DNA of 64,000 nt from Colletes latitarsis (lineage: Eukaryota > Arthropoda > Insecta > Hymenoptera > Colletidae). The position numbers and the translations under genes are program-made. Shown here piece by piece: positions 11,404 through 24,894 of this stretch. Within the stretch, counting starts at the first letter, position 1. Each line of letters opens with the position of its first letter. The notes beneath the pieces were generated by a model. It saw nothing but the letters and a program-made list of their open reading frames with translations. It was not told where the DNA came from and did not search any database. Where the stretch lies: positions 17,564,001 through 17,628,000 of the forward strand of contig NW_027488369.1 in assembly GCF_051014445.1 (NCBI RefSeq), written 5' to 3'.

Positions 11404-12623
11404 TTGCGTTATCCTCTAAAATATTGATCGAAACCTGGTTTAATCGACTGTTTCAGTGTGGTACCACATTACTATGTGATCCAAACCAGAAAATAACCCA
11501 GGATCTGTCCAACGAGTATGTGAAGTGTGCGAAAGTATGAGTCTGATGAGGGCAAATCCTAGACCTAACCCAAACCTAACATGCGTTATCCTCTAAAATA
11601 TTTATCAAGACCACGTTTAATTGACTGTTTCAGTGTGGTACCACATTACTATGTGATCCAAACCAGAAAAAGCCCAGGATCTGTTCAACGAGTATGTGAA
11701 GTGTGCGAATGTATGAGCCTGACGAGGGCAAATCCTAGACCTAACCCAGACCTAACATGCGTTATCCTCTAAAATATTTATCATGAGCAGGTTTAATTGA
11801 TTGCTTCAGTGTGGTCCCACATTACTACGTGATCCAAACCAGAACATAACCCAGGATCTGTTCAACGAGTATGTGAAGTGTGCGAAAGTATGAGTCTGAT
11901 GAGGGCAAATCCTAGACCTATCCCAGACCTAACATGCGTTATCCTCTAAAATATTTATCAAGACAAGGTTTAATTGACTGTTTCAGCGTGGTACCACGTT
12001 ACTACGTGATACAGTCCAGAAATAGCCCAGGATCTAGTCATGAAGTATGAGAAATATGCGAAAGTATGAGTCTGATGAGGGCAAATCCCAGACCTATCCC
12101 AGACCTAACATGCGTTATCCTCTAAAATATTTATCAAGACCAGGTTTAATTGACTGTTTCAGTGTGGTACCACATTGCTACGTGATCCAAACCAGAAAAA
12201 GCCCAGGATCTGTTCAACAAGTATGTGAAAAACACGGAAGTATGAGCCTGGTGAGGGCAAATCCTAGACCTATCCCAGACCTAACATGCGTTATCCTCTA
12301 AAATATTTATCAAGACAAGGTTTAATTGACTGTTTCAGTGTGGTACCACATTGCTGCGTGATCCAATCCAGAAATACCCCAGGATCTAGCCATGAAGTAT
12401 GAGAAATATGCGAAAGTATGAGTCTGACGAGGGCAAATCCTACACCTAACGCAGACCTAACATGCGTTATCCTCTAAAATATTTATCAAGACCAGGTTCA
12501 TTTGATTGTTTCAGTGTGGTCCCACATTACTACGTAATCCAAACCAGAAAAAACACAGGATCCGTTCAAGAAGTATGTGAAAAACGCGAAAGTATGAGCC
12601 TGATGAAGGCAAATCCCAGACCT

Positions 12624-12637
12624 ATCCCAGACCTAAC
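12624..12637 (+). repeat. Target-site duplication, left copy (element 2)
   Basis: The 14-bp ATCCCAGACCTAAC before the second poly-T run, in the position equivalent to 10,949-10,962. Confidence 0.85.
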
Positions 12638-13064
12638 TTTTTTTTTTTTTTTTTTTTTTTTTTTATCGTGGGGAAAATCTTCGAAAGACTCCCTCCCACC
12701 TCCTTGGGGAGAGGTGGGAGGGGTGTGTGGGATTCCCCGCGCCCGTACAACGACAGGCGCGGGACCTACCCACTAAAAACCCCACGGTGACCCTTCGGCA
12801 CGCTTTGGGAGGATACCGGGAATCGCTCGAAGCATTCTTCCGGTATCCTCCCCGTGCCCGCGCTTTCGCGCCCATCCCCCGGGAGGACAATCGGTCCCCC
12901 CAGTAGACACACTGCCTCATAGCGGCGGGACGGGGCCACTCCATCCCGCCGCTATCCGTCCCGGGGCCGCGTTTAGTGGCGGCTGCGAGCCCCAACTCGC
13001 AACCGCCCGCGACCCCGTTTCCACCCCTCGGCGGCCGGGCGTTCATGGCCGCACCAGACCGCCG
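12638..13064 (-). mobile_element. 5'-truncated poly(A) retroposon, copy 2 (passenger of duplication)
   Basis: The same 427-bp element as at 10,963-11,389, exactly 1,675 bp downstream, with the same truncation point, a 27-nt tail and the same flanks. Two independent insertions would be expected to differ in truncation and tail length, so this copy arose by duplication of the host DNA and not by a second transposition. I saw no substitution between the copies in the stretches I compared. Confidence 0.85.
12691..13007 (-). other. Chain of five RNA hairpins in retroposon copy 2
   Basis: The same five inverted repeats as in copy 1, shifted by 1,675 bp, with the arms unchanged in what I compared. 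It provides no independent evidence of selection, because the copy is a recent duplicate. Confidence 0.75.
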
Positions 13065-13078
13065 ATCCCAGACCTAAC
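13065..13078 (+). repeat. Target-site duplication, right copy (element 2)
   Basis: The 14-bp ATCCCAGACCTAAC after the second element, in the position equivalent to 11,390-11,403. Confidence 0.85.
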
Positions 13079-13255
13079 TTGCGTTATCCTCTAAAATATT
13101 GATCGAAACCTGGTTTAATCGACTGTTTCAGTGTGGTACCACATTACTATGTGATCCAAACCAGAAAATAACCCAGGATCTGTCCAACGAGTATGTGAAG
13201 TGTGCGAAAGTATGAGTCTGATGAGGGCAAATCCTAGACCTAACCCAAACCTAAC

Positions 13256-16200
13256 ATGCGTTATCCTGTAAAATATTTATCAAGACCAGGTTTAATTGAA
13301 TGCTCCAGTGTGGTACCACATTACTACGTGAACCAAACCAGAAAAAACCCAGGATCCGTTCAACAAGTATGTGAAGAATGCGAAAGTATGAGTCTGATGA
13401 GTGAAAATCCCAGGCCTAACCCAGACCTAACATGCGTTATCCTCAAAAATATTGATCGAAACCTGGTTTAATCGACTGTCTCAGTGTGGTACCACATTAC
13501 TATGTGATCCAAACCAGAAAATAACCCAGGATCTGTTCAACGAGTATGTGAAGTGTGCGAAAGTATGAGCCTGACGAGGGCAAATCCTAGACCTAACCCA
13601 GAGCTAACATGCGTTATCCTCTAAAATATTTATCATGAGCAGGTTTAATTGATTGCTTCAGTGTGGTCCCACATTACTACGTGATCCAAACCAGAAAATA
13701 ACCCAGGATCTGTTCAACGAGTATGTGAAGTGTGCGAAAGTATAAGTCTGATGGGGGCAAATCCTAGACCTATCCCATACCTAACATGCGTTATCCTCTA
13801 AAGTATTTATCAAGACCAGGTTTAATTGTCTGTTTCAGTGTGGTACCACATTGCTACGTGATCCAAACCAGCAAAAACCCAGGATCCGTTCAACAAGTAT
13901 GTGAAGAATGCGAAGGTATGAGTCTGATGAGGGCAAATCCTAGACCTATCCCAGACCTACCATGCGTTATCCTCTAAAATATTGATCCAAACCAGGTTTA
14001 GTGGACTGTTTCAGTGTGGTACCACATTACTACGTGATCCAAACCAGAAAATAACCCAGGATCTGTTCAACGAGTATGTGAAGTGTGCGAAAGTATGAGT
14101 CTGATGAGGGCAAATCCCAGACCTATCCCAGACCTAACATGCGTTATCCTCTAAAATATTTATCATGACCAGGTTTAATTGATTGTTTCAGTGTGGTCCC
14201 ACATTACTACGTGATCCAAACCAGAAAAAACCCAGGATCCGTTCAACAAGTATGTGAAGAATGCGAAAGTATGAGTCTGATGAGGGCAAATCCTAGACCT
14301 GTCCCAGACCTACCATGCGTTATCCTCTAAAATATTGATCGAAACCAGGTTTAATTGACTGTTTTAGTAGTGGCACCACTTTACTACGTGATCCAAAGCA
14401 GAAAAAACCCTCGATCAGGTCAACATGCATGTTAAAACTGCGAAAGTATGACCCTAATGAGGGCAAATCCCAAGCCTAACCTAGACCTAACATGCGTTAT
14501 CTTCTAAAATATTGAGCGAAACCAGGTTTAATTGACTGTTTCAGTGTCGTACCACATTACTACGTGATCCAATCCAGAAATAGCTCAGGATCTAGCCATG
14601 AAGTATGAGAAATATGCGAAAGTATGAGCCTGATGAGGGCAAATCCCAGACCTAACCCAGACCTAACATGCGTTGTCCTCTAAAATATTTATCAAGACCA
14701 GGTTTAATCGACTGTTTCAGTGTGGTCCCACATTACTACGTGATCCAAACCAGAAGAAACCCAGGATCTCTTCAACAAGTATGTGAAAAACGCAAAAGTA
14801 TGAGCCTGATGAGGGCAAATCCCAGACCTATCCCAGACCAAACTTGCGTTATCCTCTAAAATATTGATCGAAACCTGGTTTAATCGACTGTTTCAGTGTG
14901 GTACCACATTACTATGTGATCCAAACCAGAAAATAACCCAGGATCTGTTCAACGAGTATGTGAAGTGTGCGAAAGTATGAGTCTGATGAGGGCAAATCCT
15001 AGACCTATCCCAGACCTAACATGCGTTATCCTCTAAAATATTTATCAAGACCACGTTTAATTGACTGTTTCAGTGTGGTACCACATTACTATGTGATCCA
15101 AACCAGAAAAAGCCCAGGATCTGTTCAACAAGTATGTGAAAAACACGAAAGTATGAGCCTGACGAGGGCAAATCCTACACCTAACGCAGACCTAACATGC
15201 GTTATCCTCTAAAATATTTTTCAAGACCAGGTTCATTTGATTGTTTCAGTGTGGTCCCACATTACTACGTAATCCAAACCAGAAAAAACACAGGATCCGT
15301 TCAACAAGTATGTGAAAAACGCGAAAGTATGAGCCTGATGAGGGCAAATCCCAGACCTATCCCAGACCTAACTTGCGTTATCCTCTAAAATATTGATCGA
15401 AACCTGGTTTAATCGACTGTTTCAGTGTGGTACCACATTACTATGTGATCCAAACCAGAAAATAACCCAGGATCTGTCCAACGAGTATGTGAAGTGTGCG
15501 AAAGTATGAGTCTGATGAGGGCAAATCCTAGACCTAACCCAAACCTAACATGCGTTATCCTGTAAAATATTTATCAAGACCAGGTTTAATTGAATGCTCC
15601 AGTGTGGTACCACATTACTACGTGAACCAAACCAGAAAAAACCCAGGATCCGTTCAACAAGTATGTGAAGAATGCGAAAGTATGAGTCTGATGAGTGAAA
15701 ATCCCAGGCCTAACCTAGACCTAACATGCGTTATCCTCAAAAATATTGATCGAAACCTGGTTTAATCGACTGTCTCAGTGTGGTACCACATTACTATGTG
15801 ATCCAAACCAGAAAATAACCCAGGATCTGTTCAACGAGTATGTGAAGTGTGCGAAAGTATGAGTCTGATGGGGGCAAATCCTAGACCTATCCCATACCTA
15901 ACATGCGTTATCCTCTAAAATATTTATCAAGACCAGGTTTAATTGTCTGTTTCAGTGTGGTACCACATTGCTACGTGATCCAAACCAGATAAAACCCAGG
16001 ATCAGTTCAACAAGTATGTGAAAAACGCGAAAGTATGAGCCTGATGAGGGCAAATCCCAGACCTATCCCAGACCTAACTTGCGTTATCCTCTAAAATATT
16101 GATCGAAACCTGGTTTAATCGACTGTTTCAGTGTGGTACCACATTACTATGTGATCCAAACCAGAAAATAACCCAGGATCTGTTCAACGAGTATGTGAAG

Positions 16201-19200
16201 TGTGCGAAGGTATGAGTCTGATGAGGGCAAATCCTAGACCTATCCCAGACCTAACATGCGTTATCCTCTAAAATATTTATCAAGACCAGGTTTAATTGAC
16301 TGTTTCAGCGTGGTACCACGTTACTACGTGATACAATCCAGAAATAGCGCAGGATCTAGCCATCAAGTATGAGAAATATGCGAAAGAATGAGCCTGATGA
16401 GAGCAAATCCCAGACCTAACCTAGACATAACATGAATTATTCTCTAAAATATTGATCCAAACCAGGTTTAATGGACTGTTTCAGTGTGGTACCACTTTAC
16501 TACGTGATCCAAAGCAGAAAATACCCTCGATCAGGTCAACATGCATGTTAAAACTGCGAAAGTATGACCCTGATGAGGTCAAATCCCAGACCTATCCCAG
16601 ACCTGACATGCGTTATCCTCTAAAATATTGATCCAAACCAGGTTTAATTGACTGTTTCAGTGTGGTCCCACATTACTACGTGATACAATCCAGAAACAGC
16701 CCAGGATCTAGCCATGAAGTATGAGAAATATGCGAATGTATGAGCCTGATGATGACAAATTCTAGACCTAACCCAAACCTAACATGCGTTATCCTCCAAA
16801 ATATTTATCAAGACCAGGTTTAATTAAATGTTTCAGTGTGGTGCCACATTACTACGTGAACCAAACCAGAAAAAACCCACGATCCGTTCAACAAGTATGT
16901 GAAGAATGCGAAAGTATGAGTCTGATGAGTGAAAATCCCAGGGCTAACCTAGACCTAACATGTGTTATCCTCTAAAATATTGATCCAAACCAGGTTTAAT
17001 TGACTGTTTCAGCGTGGTACCACGTTACTACGTGATACAATCCAGAAATAGCACAGGATCTAGCCATCAAGTATGAGAAATATGCGAAAGAATGAGCCTG
17101 ATGAGAGCAAATCCCAGACCTAACCTAGACATAACATGAATTATTCTCTAAAATATTGATCGAAACCAGGTTTTATTGACTGTTTCAGTGTGGTGCCACA
17201 TTACTACGTGATCCAATCCAGAAATAGCCCAGGATCTAGCCATGAAGTATGAGAAATATGCGAAAGTATGAGCCTGACGAGGGCAAATCCTACACCTAAC
17301 GCAGACCTAACATGCGTTATCCTCTAAAATATTTTTCAAGACCAGGTTCATTTGATTGTTTCAGTGTGGTCCCACATTACTACGTAATCCAAACCAGAAA
17401 AAACACAGGATCCGTTCAACAAGTATGTGAAAAACGCGAAAGTATGAGCCTGATGAGGGCAAATCCCAGACCTATCCCAGACCTAACTTGCGTTATCCTC
17501 TAAAATAATGATCGAAACCAGGTTTAATTGACTGTTTTAGTAGTGGCACCACTTTACTACGTGATCCAAAGCAGAAAAAACCCTCGATCAGGTCAACATG
17601 CATGTTAAAACTGCGAAAGTATGACCCTAATGAGGGCAAATCCCAGGCCTAACCTAGACCTAACATGCGTTATCTTCTAAAATATTGAGCGAAACCAGGT
17701 TTAATTGACTGTTTCAGTGTCGTACCACATTACTACGTGATCCAATCCAGAAATAGCCCAGGATCTAGCCATGAAGTATGAGAAATATGCGAAAGTATGA
17801 GCCTGATGAGGGCAAATCCCAGACCTAACCCAGACCTAACATGCGTTGTCCTCTAAAATATTTATCAAGACCAGGTTTAATCGACTGTTTCAGTGTGGTC
17901 CCACATTACTACGTGATCCAAACCAGAAAAAACCCAGGATCCGTTCAACAAGTATGTGAAGAATGCGAAAGAATGAGTCAGATGCGTGAAAATCCCAGGC
18001 CTAACCTAGACCTAAAATGCGTTATCCTAAAAAATATTGATCGAAACCTGGTTTAATCGACTGCTTCAGTGTGGTACCACATTACTACGTGACCCAAACC
18101 AGAAAAAACCCAGGATCTCTTCAACAAGTATGTGAAGAATGCGAAAGTATGAGTCTGATGAGTGAAAATCCCAGGCCTAACCTAGACCTAACATGCGTTA
18201 TCCTCAAAAATATTGATCAAAACCTGGTTTAATGGACTGTCTCAGTGTGGTACCACATTACTATGTGATCCAAACCAGAAAATAACCCAGGATCTGTTCA
18301 ACGAGTATGTGAAGTGTGCGAAAGTATGAGTCTGATGGGGGCAAATCCTAGACCTATCCCATACCTAACATGCGTTATCCTCTAAAATATTTATCAAGAC
18401 CAGGTTTAATTGTCTGTTTCAGTGTGGTACCACATTGCTACGTGATCCAAACCAGATAAAATCCAGGATCAGTTCAACAAGTATGTGAAAAACGCGAAAG
18501 TATGAGCCTGATGAGGGCAAATCCCAGACCTATCCCAGACCTAACTTGCGTTATCCTCTAAAATATTGATCGAAACCTGGTTTAATCGACTGTTTCAGTG
18601 TGGTACCACATTACTATGTGATCCAAACCATAAAATAACCCAGGATCTGTTCAACGAGTATGTGAAGTGTGCGAAGGTATGAGTCTGATGAGGGCAAATC
18701 CTAGACCTATCCCAGACCTAACATGCGTTATCCTCTAAAATATTTATCAAGACCAGGTTTAATTGACTGTTTCAGCGTGGTACCACGTTACTACGTGATA
18801 CAATCCAGAAATAGCGCAGGATCTAGCCATCAAGTATGAGAAATATGCGAAAGAATGAGCCTGATGAGAGCAAATCCCAGACCTAACCTAGACATAACAT
18901 GAGTTATTCTCTAAAATATTGATCGAAACCAGGTTTTATTGACTGTTTCAGTGTGGTGCCACATTACTACGTGATCCAATCCAGAAATAGCCCAGGATCT
19001 AGCCATGAAGTATGAGAAATATGCGAAAGTATGAGCCTGACGAGGGCAAATCCTAGACCTAACCCAGACCTAACATGCGTTATCCTCTAAAATATTTATC
19101 ACGACCAGGTTTAATTGATTGTTTCAGTGTGGTACCACATTGCTACGTGATCCAAACCAGAAAAAACCCAGGATCCGTTCAACAAGTATGTGAAGAATGC

Positions 19201-19956
19201 GAAAGTATGAGTCTGATGAGGGCAAATCCCAGACCTATCCCAGACCTAACTTGCGTTATCCTCTAAAATATTGATCGAAACCTGGTTTAATCGACTGTTT
19301 CAGTGTGGTACCACATTACTATGTGATCCAAACCAGAAAATAACCCAGGATCTGTCCAACGAGTATGTGAAGTGTGCGAAAGTATGAGTCTGATGAGGGC
19401 AAATCCTAGACCTATCCCAGACCTAACATGCGTTATCCTCTAAAATATTTATCAAGACAAGGTTTAATTGACTGTTTCAGTGTGGTACCACATTGCTGCG
19501 TGATCCAATCCAGAAATACCCCAGGATCTAGCCATGAAGTATGAGAAATATGCGAAAGTATGAGCCTGACGAGGGCAAATCCTACACCTAACGCAGACCT
19601 AACATGCGTTATCCTCTAAAATATTTATCAAGACCAGGTTCATTTGATTGTTTCAGTGTGGTCCCACATTACTACGTAATCCAAACCAGAAAAAACACAG
19701 GATCCGTTCAACAAGTATGTGAAAAACGCGAAAGTATGAGCCTGATGAGGGCAAATCCCAGACCTATCCCAGACCTAACTTGCGTTATCCTCTAAAATAT
19801 TGATCGAAACCTGGTTTAATCGACTGTTTCAGTGTGGTACCACATTACTATGTGATCCAAACCAGAAAATAACCCAGGATCTGTCCAACGAGTATGTGAA
19901 GTGTGCGAAAGTATGAGTCTGATGAGGGCAAATCCTAGACCTAACCCAAACCTAAC
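13256..19956 (+). repeat. Satellite long-range repeat, copy 1 (38 monomers)
   Basis: The pattern of private variants in the first part of this block returns 6,701 bp (38 monomers) further on: 13,256/19,957, 13,786/20,487, 14,668/21,369 and 15,021/21,722 are equivalent points. From 15,550 on, the offset becomes 7,054 bp (40 monomers): 15,550/22,604 and 16,784/23,838. Inner repeats exist too: the variant ATATTTTTCAAGACCAGGTT at about 15,210 and 17,325 (2,115 bp, 12 monomers), and the stretch at about 15,770 repeated near 18,240 (14 monomers). The section 17,505 to 19,956 joins the two long copies. Classes A, B, C and D are intermixed and no gene is visible. Confidence 0.8.
19251..19427 (+). repeat. 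Representative class D monomer (177 bp)
   Basis: Class D is marked by CGAAACCTGGTTTAATCGAC, CATTACTATGTGATCC, CCAGAAAATAACCCAGGATC and CAACGAGTATGTGAAGTGTG (TCCAACGAG in this copy). It is common from 1 to 62,000. Confidence 0.8.
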
Positions 19957-22900
19957 ATGCGTTATCCTCTAAAATATTTATCAAGACCAGGTTTAATTGA
20001 ATGCTCCAGTGTGGTACCACATTACTACGTGAACCAAACCAGAAAAAACCCAGGATCCGTTCAACAAGTATGTGAAGAATGCGAAAGTATGAGTCTGATG
20101 AGTGAAATTCCCAGGCCTAGCCCAGACCTAACATGCGTTATCCTCAAAAATATTGATCGAAACCTGGTTTAATCGACTGTCTCAGTGTGGTACCACATTA
20201 CTATGTGATCCAAACCAGAAAATAACCCAGGATCTGTTCAACGAGTATGTGAAGTGTGCGAAAGTATGAGCCTGACGAGGGCAAATCCTAGACCTAACCC
20301 AGACCTAACATGCGTTATCCTCTAAAATATTTATCTTGAGCAGGTTTAATTGATTGCTTCAGTGTGGTCCCACATTACTACGTGATCCAAACCAGAAAAT
20401 AACCCAGGATCTGTTCAACGAGTATGTGAAGTGTGCGAAAGTATAAGTCTGATGGGGGCAAATCCTAGACCTATCCCATACCTAGCATGCGTTATCCTCT
20501 AAGGTATTTATCAAGACCAGGTTTAATTGTCTGTTTCAGTGTGGTACCACATTGCTACGTGATCCAAACCAGCAAAAACCCAGGATCCGTTCAACAAGTA
20601 TGTGAAGAATGCGAAAGTATGAGTCTGATGAGGGCAAATCCTAGACCTATCCCAGACCTACCATGCGTTATCCTCTAAAATATTGATCCAAACCAGGTTT
20701 AGTGGACTGTTTCAGTGTGGTACCACATTACTACGTGATCCAAACCAGAAAATAACCCAGGATCTGTTCAACGAGTATGTGAAGTGTGCGAAAGTGTGAG
20801 TCTGATGAGGGCAAATCCCAGACCTATCCCAGACCTAACATGCGTTATCCTCTAAAATATTTATCATGACCAGGTTTAATTGATTGTTTCAGTGTGGTCC
20901 CACATTACTACGTGATCCAAACCAGAAAAAACCCAGGATCCGTTCAACAAGTATGTGAAGAATGCGAAAGTATGAGTCTGATGAAGGCAAATCCTAGACC
21001 TGTCCCAGACCTACCATGCGTTATCCTCTAAAATATTGATCGAAACCAGGTTTAATTGACTGTTTTAGTAGTGGCACCACTTTACTACGTGATCCAAAGC
21101 AGAAAAAACCCTCGATCAGGTCAACATGCATGTTAAAACTGCGAAAGTATGACCCTAATGAGGGCAAATCCCAAGCCTAACCTAGACCTTACATGCGTTA
21201 TCTTCTAAAATATTGAGCGAAACCAGGTTTAATTGACTGTTTCAGTGTCGTACCACATTACTACGTGATCCAATCCAGAAATAGCCCAGGATCTAGCCAT
21301 GAAGTATGAGAAATATGCGAAAGTATGAGCCTGATGAGGGCAAATCCCAGACCTAACCCAGACCTAACATGTGTTGTCCTCTAAAATATTTATCAAGACC
21401 AGGTTTAATCGACTGTTTCAGTGTGGTCCCACATTACTACGTGATCCAAACCAGAAAAAACCCAGGATCTCTTCAACAAGTATGTGAAAAACGCAAAAGT
21501 ATGAGCCTGATGAGGGCAAATCCCAGACCTATCCCAGACCAAACTTGCGTTATCCTCTAAAATATTGATCGAAACCTGGTTTAATCGACTGTTTCAGTGT
21601 GGTACCACATTACTATGTGATCCAAACCAGAAAATAACCCAGGATCTGTTCAACGAGTATGTGAAGTGTGCGAAAGTATGAGTCTGATGAGGGCAAATCC
21701 TAGACCTATCCCAGACCTAACATGCGTTATCCTCAAAAATATTTATCAAGACCACGTTTAATTGACTGTTTCAGTGTGGTACCACATTACTATGTGATCC
21801 AAACCAGAAAAAGCCCAGGATCTGTTCAACAAGTATGTGAAAAACACGAAAGTATGAGTCTGATGAGGGCAAATCCCAGACCTATCCCAGACCTAACATG
21901 CGTTATCCTCTAAAATATTTATCAAGACCAGGTTTAATTGACTGTTTCAGTGTGGTACCACATTGCTACGTGATCCAAACCAGAAAAAGCCCAGGATCTG
22001 TTCAACAAGTATGTGAAAAACACGGAAGTATGAGCCTGGTGAGGGCAAATCCTAGACCTATCCCAGACCTAACATGCGTTATCCTCTAAAATATTTATCA
22101 AGACAAGGTTTAATTGACTGTTTCAGTGTGGTACCACATTGCTACGTGATCCAATCCAGAAATACCCCAGGATCTAGCCATGAAGTATGAGAAATATGCG
22201 AAAGTATGAGCCTGACGAGGGCAAATCCTACACCTAACGCAGACCTAACATGCGTTATCCTCTAAAATATTTATCAAGACCAGGTTCATTTGATTGTTTC
22301 AGTGTGGTCCCACATTACTATGTGATCCAAACCAGAAAATAACCCAGGATCTGTCCAACGAGTATGTGAAGTGTGCGAAAGTATGAGCCTGATGAGGGCA
22401 AATCCCAGACCTATCCCAGACCTAACTTGCGTTATCCTCTAAAATATTGATCGAAACCTGGTTTAATCGACTGTTTCAGTGTGGTACCACATTACTATGT
22501 GGTCCAAACCAGAAAATAACCCAGGATCTGTCCAACGAGTATGTGAAGTGTGCGAAAGTATGAGTCTGATGAGGGCAAATCCTAGACCTAACCCAAACCT
22601 AACATGCGTTATCCTGTAAAATATTTATCAAGACCAGGTTTAATTGAATGCTCCAGTGTGGTACCACATTACTACGTGAACCAAACCAGAAAAAACCCAG
22701 GATCCGTTCAACAAGTATGTGAAGAATGCGAAAGTATGAGTCTGATGAGTGAAAATCCCAGGCCTAACCTAGACCTAACATGCGTTATCCTCAAAAATAT
22801 TGATCGAAACCTGGTTTAATCGACTGTCTCAGTGTGGTACCACATTACTATGTGATCCAAACCAGAAAATAACCCAGGATCTGTTCAACGAGTATGTGAA

Positions 22901-24542
22901 GTGTGCGAAAGTATGAGTCTGATGGGGGCAAATCCTAGACCTATCCCATACCTAACATGCGTTATCCTCTAAAATATTTATCAAGACCAGGTTTAATTGT
23001 CTGTTTCAGTGTGGTACCACATTGCTACGTGATCCAAACCAGATAAAACCCAGGATCAGTTCAACAAGTATGTGAAAAACGCGAAAGTATGAGCCTGATG
23101 AGGGCAAATCCCAGACCTATCCCAGACCTAACTTGCGTTATCCTCTAAAATATTGATCGAAACCTGGTTTAATCGACTGTTTCAGTGTGGTACCACATTA
23201 CTATGTGATCCAAACCAGAAAATAACCCAGGATCTGTTCAACGAGTATGTGAAGTGTGCGAAGGTATGAGTCTGATGAGGGCAAATCCTAGACCAATCCC
23301 AGACCTAACATGCGTTATCCTCTAAAATATTTATCAAGACCAGGTTTAATTGACTGTTTCAGCGTGGTACCACGTTACTACGTGATACAATCCAGAAATA
23401 GCGCAGGATCTAGCCATCAAGTATGAGAAATATGCGAAAGAATGAGCCTGATGAGAGCAAATCCCAGACCTAACCTAGACATAACATGAATTATTCTCTA
23501 AAATATTGACCCAAACCAGGTTTAATGGACTGTTTCAGTGTGGTACCACTTTACTACGTGATCCAAAGCAGAAAATACCCTCGATCAGGTCAACATGCAT
23601 GTTAAAACTGCGAAAGTATGACCCTGATGAGGTCAAATCCCAGACCTATCCCAGACCTGACATGCGTTATCCTCTAAAATATTGATCCAAACCAGGTTTA
23701 ATTGACTGTTTCAGTGTGGTCCCACATTACTACGTGATACAATCCAGAAACAGCCCAGGATCTAGCCATGAAGTATGAGAAATATGCGAATGTATGAGCC
23801 TGATGATGACAAATTCTAGACCTAACCCAAACCTAACATGCGTTATCCTCCAAAATATTTATCAAGACCAGGTTTAATTAAATGTTTCAGTGTGGTGCCA
23901 CATTACTACGTGAACCAAACCAGAAAAAACCCACGATCCGTTCAACAAGTATGTGAAGAATGCGAAAGTATGAGTCTGATGAGTGAAAATCCCAGGGCTA
24001 ACCTAGACCTAACATGTGTTATCCTCTAAAATATTGATCCAAACCAGGTTTAATTGACTGTTTCAGCGTGGTACCACGTTACTACGTGATACAATCCAGA
24101 AATAGCACAGGATCTAGCCATCAAGTATGAGAAATATGCGAAAGAATGAGCCTGATGAGAGCAAATCCCAGACCTAACCTAGACATAACATTAATTATTC
24201 TCTAAAATATTGATCGAAACCAGGTTTTATTGACTGTTTCAGTGTGGTGCCACATTACTACGTGATCCAATCCAGAAATAGCCCAGGATCTAGCCATGAA
24301 GTATGAGAAATATGCGAAAGTATGAGCCTGACGAGGGCAAATCCTAGACCTAACCCAGACCTAACATGCGTTATCCTCTAAAATATTTATCACGAGCAGG
24401 TTTAATTGATTGCTTCAGTGTGGTCCCACATTACTACGTGATCCAAACCAGAAAATAACCCAGGATCTGTTCAACGAGTATGTGAAGTGTGCAAAAGTAT
24501 GAGTCTGATGGGGGCAAATCCTAGACCTATCCCATGCCTAAC
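19957..24542 (+). repeat. Satellite long-range repeat, copy 2
   Basis: This block mirrors 13,256 to about 17,270, with two extra monomers (353 bp) inserted between the equivalents of 15,197 and 15,550, around 21,898 to 22,250. The extra pair carries AACACGGAAGTATGAGCCTG, a variant otherwise seen at about 10,560 and 12,235. The insertion therefore looks like a transfer from, or common origin with, the block next to the retroposon. The end of the block near 24,200 to 24,360 still matches 17,150 to 17,280 before the two diverge. Confidence 0.8.
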
Positions 24543-24894
24543 ATGCGTTATCCTCTAAAATATTTATCAAGACCAGGTTTAATTGTCTGTTTCAGTGTGG
24601 TACCACATTGCTACGTGATCCAAACCAGAAAAAACCCAGGATCCGTTCAACAAGTATGTGAAGAATGCGAAAGTATGAGTCTGATGGGGGCAAATCCTAG
24701 ACCTATCCCATACCTAACATGCGTTATCCTCTAAAATATTTATCAAGACCAGGTTTAATTGTCTGTTTCAGTGTGGTACCACATTGCTACGTGATCCAAA
24801 CCAGAAAAAACCCAGGATCCGTTCAACAAGTATGTGAAGAATGCGAAAGTATGAGTCTGATGAGGGCAAATCCTAGACCTATCCCAGACCTACC
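24543..24894 (+). repeat. Single-monomer tandem duplication
   Basis: Two adjacent monomers, 24,543-24,718 and 24,719-24,894, show no difference that I can see over roughly their first 140 bp, including TTTAATTGTCTGTTTCAGTG. They differ only near the 3' end (GATGGGGGC versus GATGAGGGC, CCCATACCTAAC versus CCCAGACCTACC). It is the smallest step of array growth visible in the window. Confidence 0.8.

Larger units (their letters stand above)
9906..11580 (+). repeat. 1,675-bp segmental duplication, copy 1
   Basis: The block holds seven satellite monomers (about 1,234 bp) plus a 441-bp insertion (retroposon and one target-site copy). The next 1,675 bp repeat it. Every variant I compared is shared, including CAGAACATAACCC, GATACAGTCCAG, CTAGTCATGAAG, the 27-nt poly-T run and the whole retroposon. 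The left border lies in the conserved ATGCGTTATCCTCTAAAATA tract, so the exchange point is ambiguous by tens of bases. Because the insertion is in both copies at the same place with the same tail length, it came before the duplication. Confidence 0.9.
11581..13255 (+). repeat. 1,675-bp segmental duplication, copy 2
   Basis: This copy follows copy 1 directly. It stays aligned with copy 1 until about 13,267, where GTTATCCTGTAAAATATTTA replaces GTTATCCTCTAAAATATTTA and the following monomer is of a different kind (GAATGCTCCAGTGTGG). The block to its right resembles the one starting near 15,550, so the right junction was probably made by exchange between non-equivalent monomers. Complete apparent identity means either a very recent event or an assembly duplication; the sequence alone cannot decide. 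Confidence 0.9.

Noticed and set aside
12638..13064. Independent second insertion of the retroposon
   Set aside because: Identical truncation, tail length, target site and 1,675-bp flanking identity show that it was carried by a segmental duplication.
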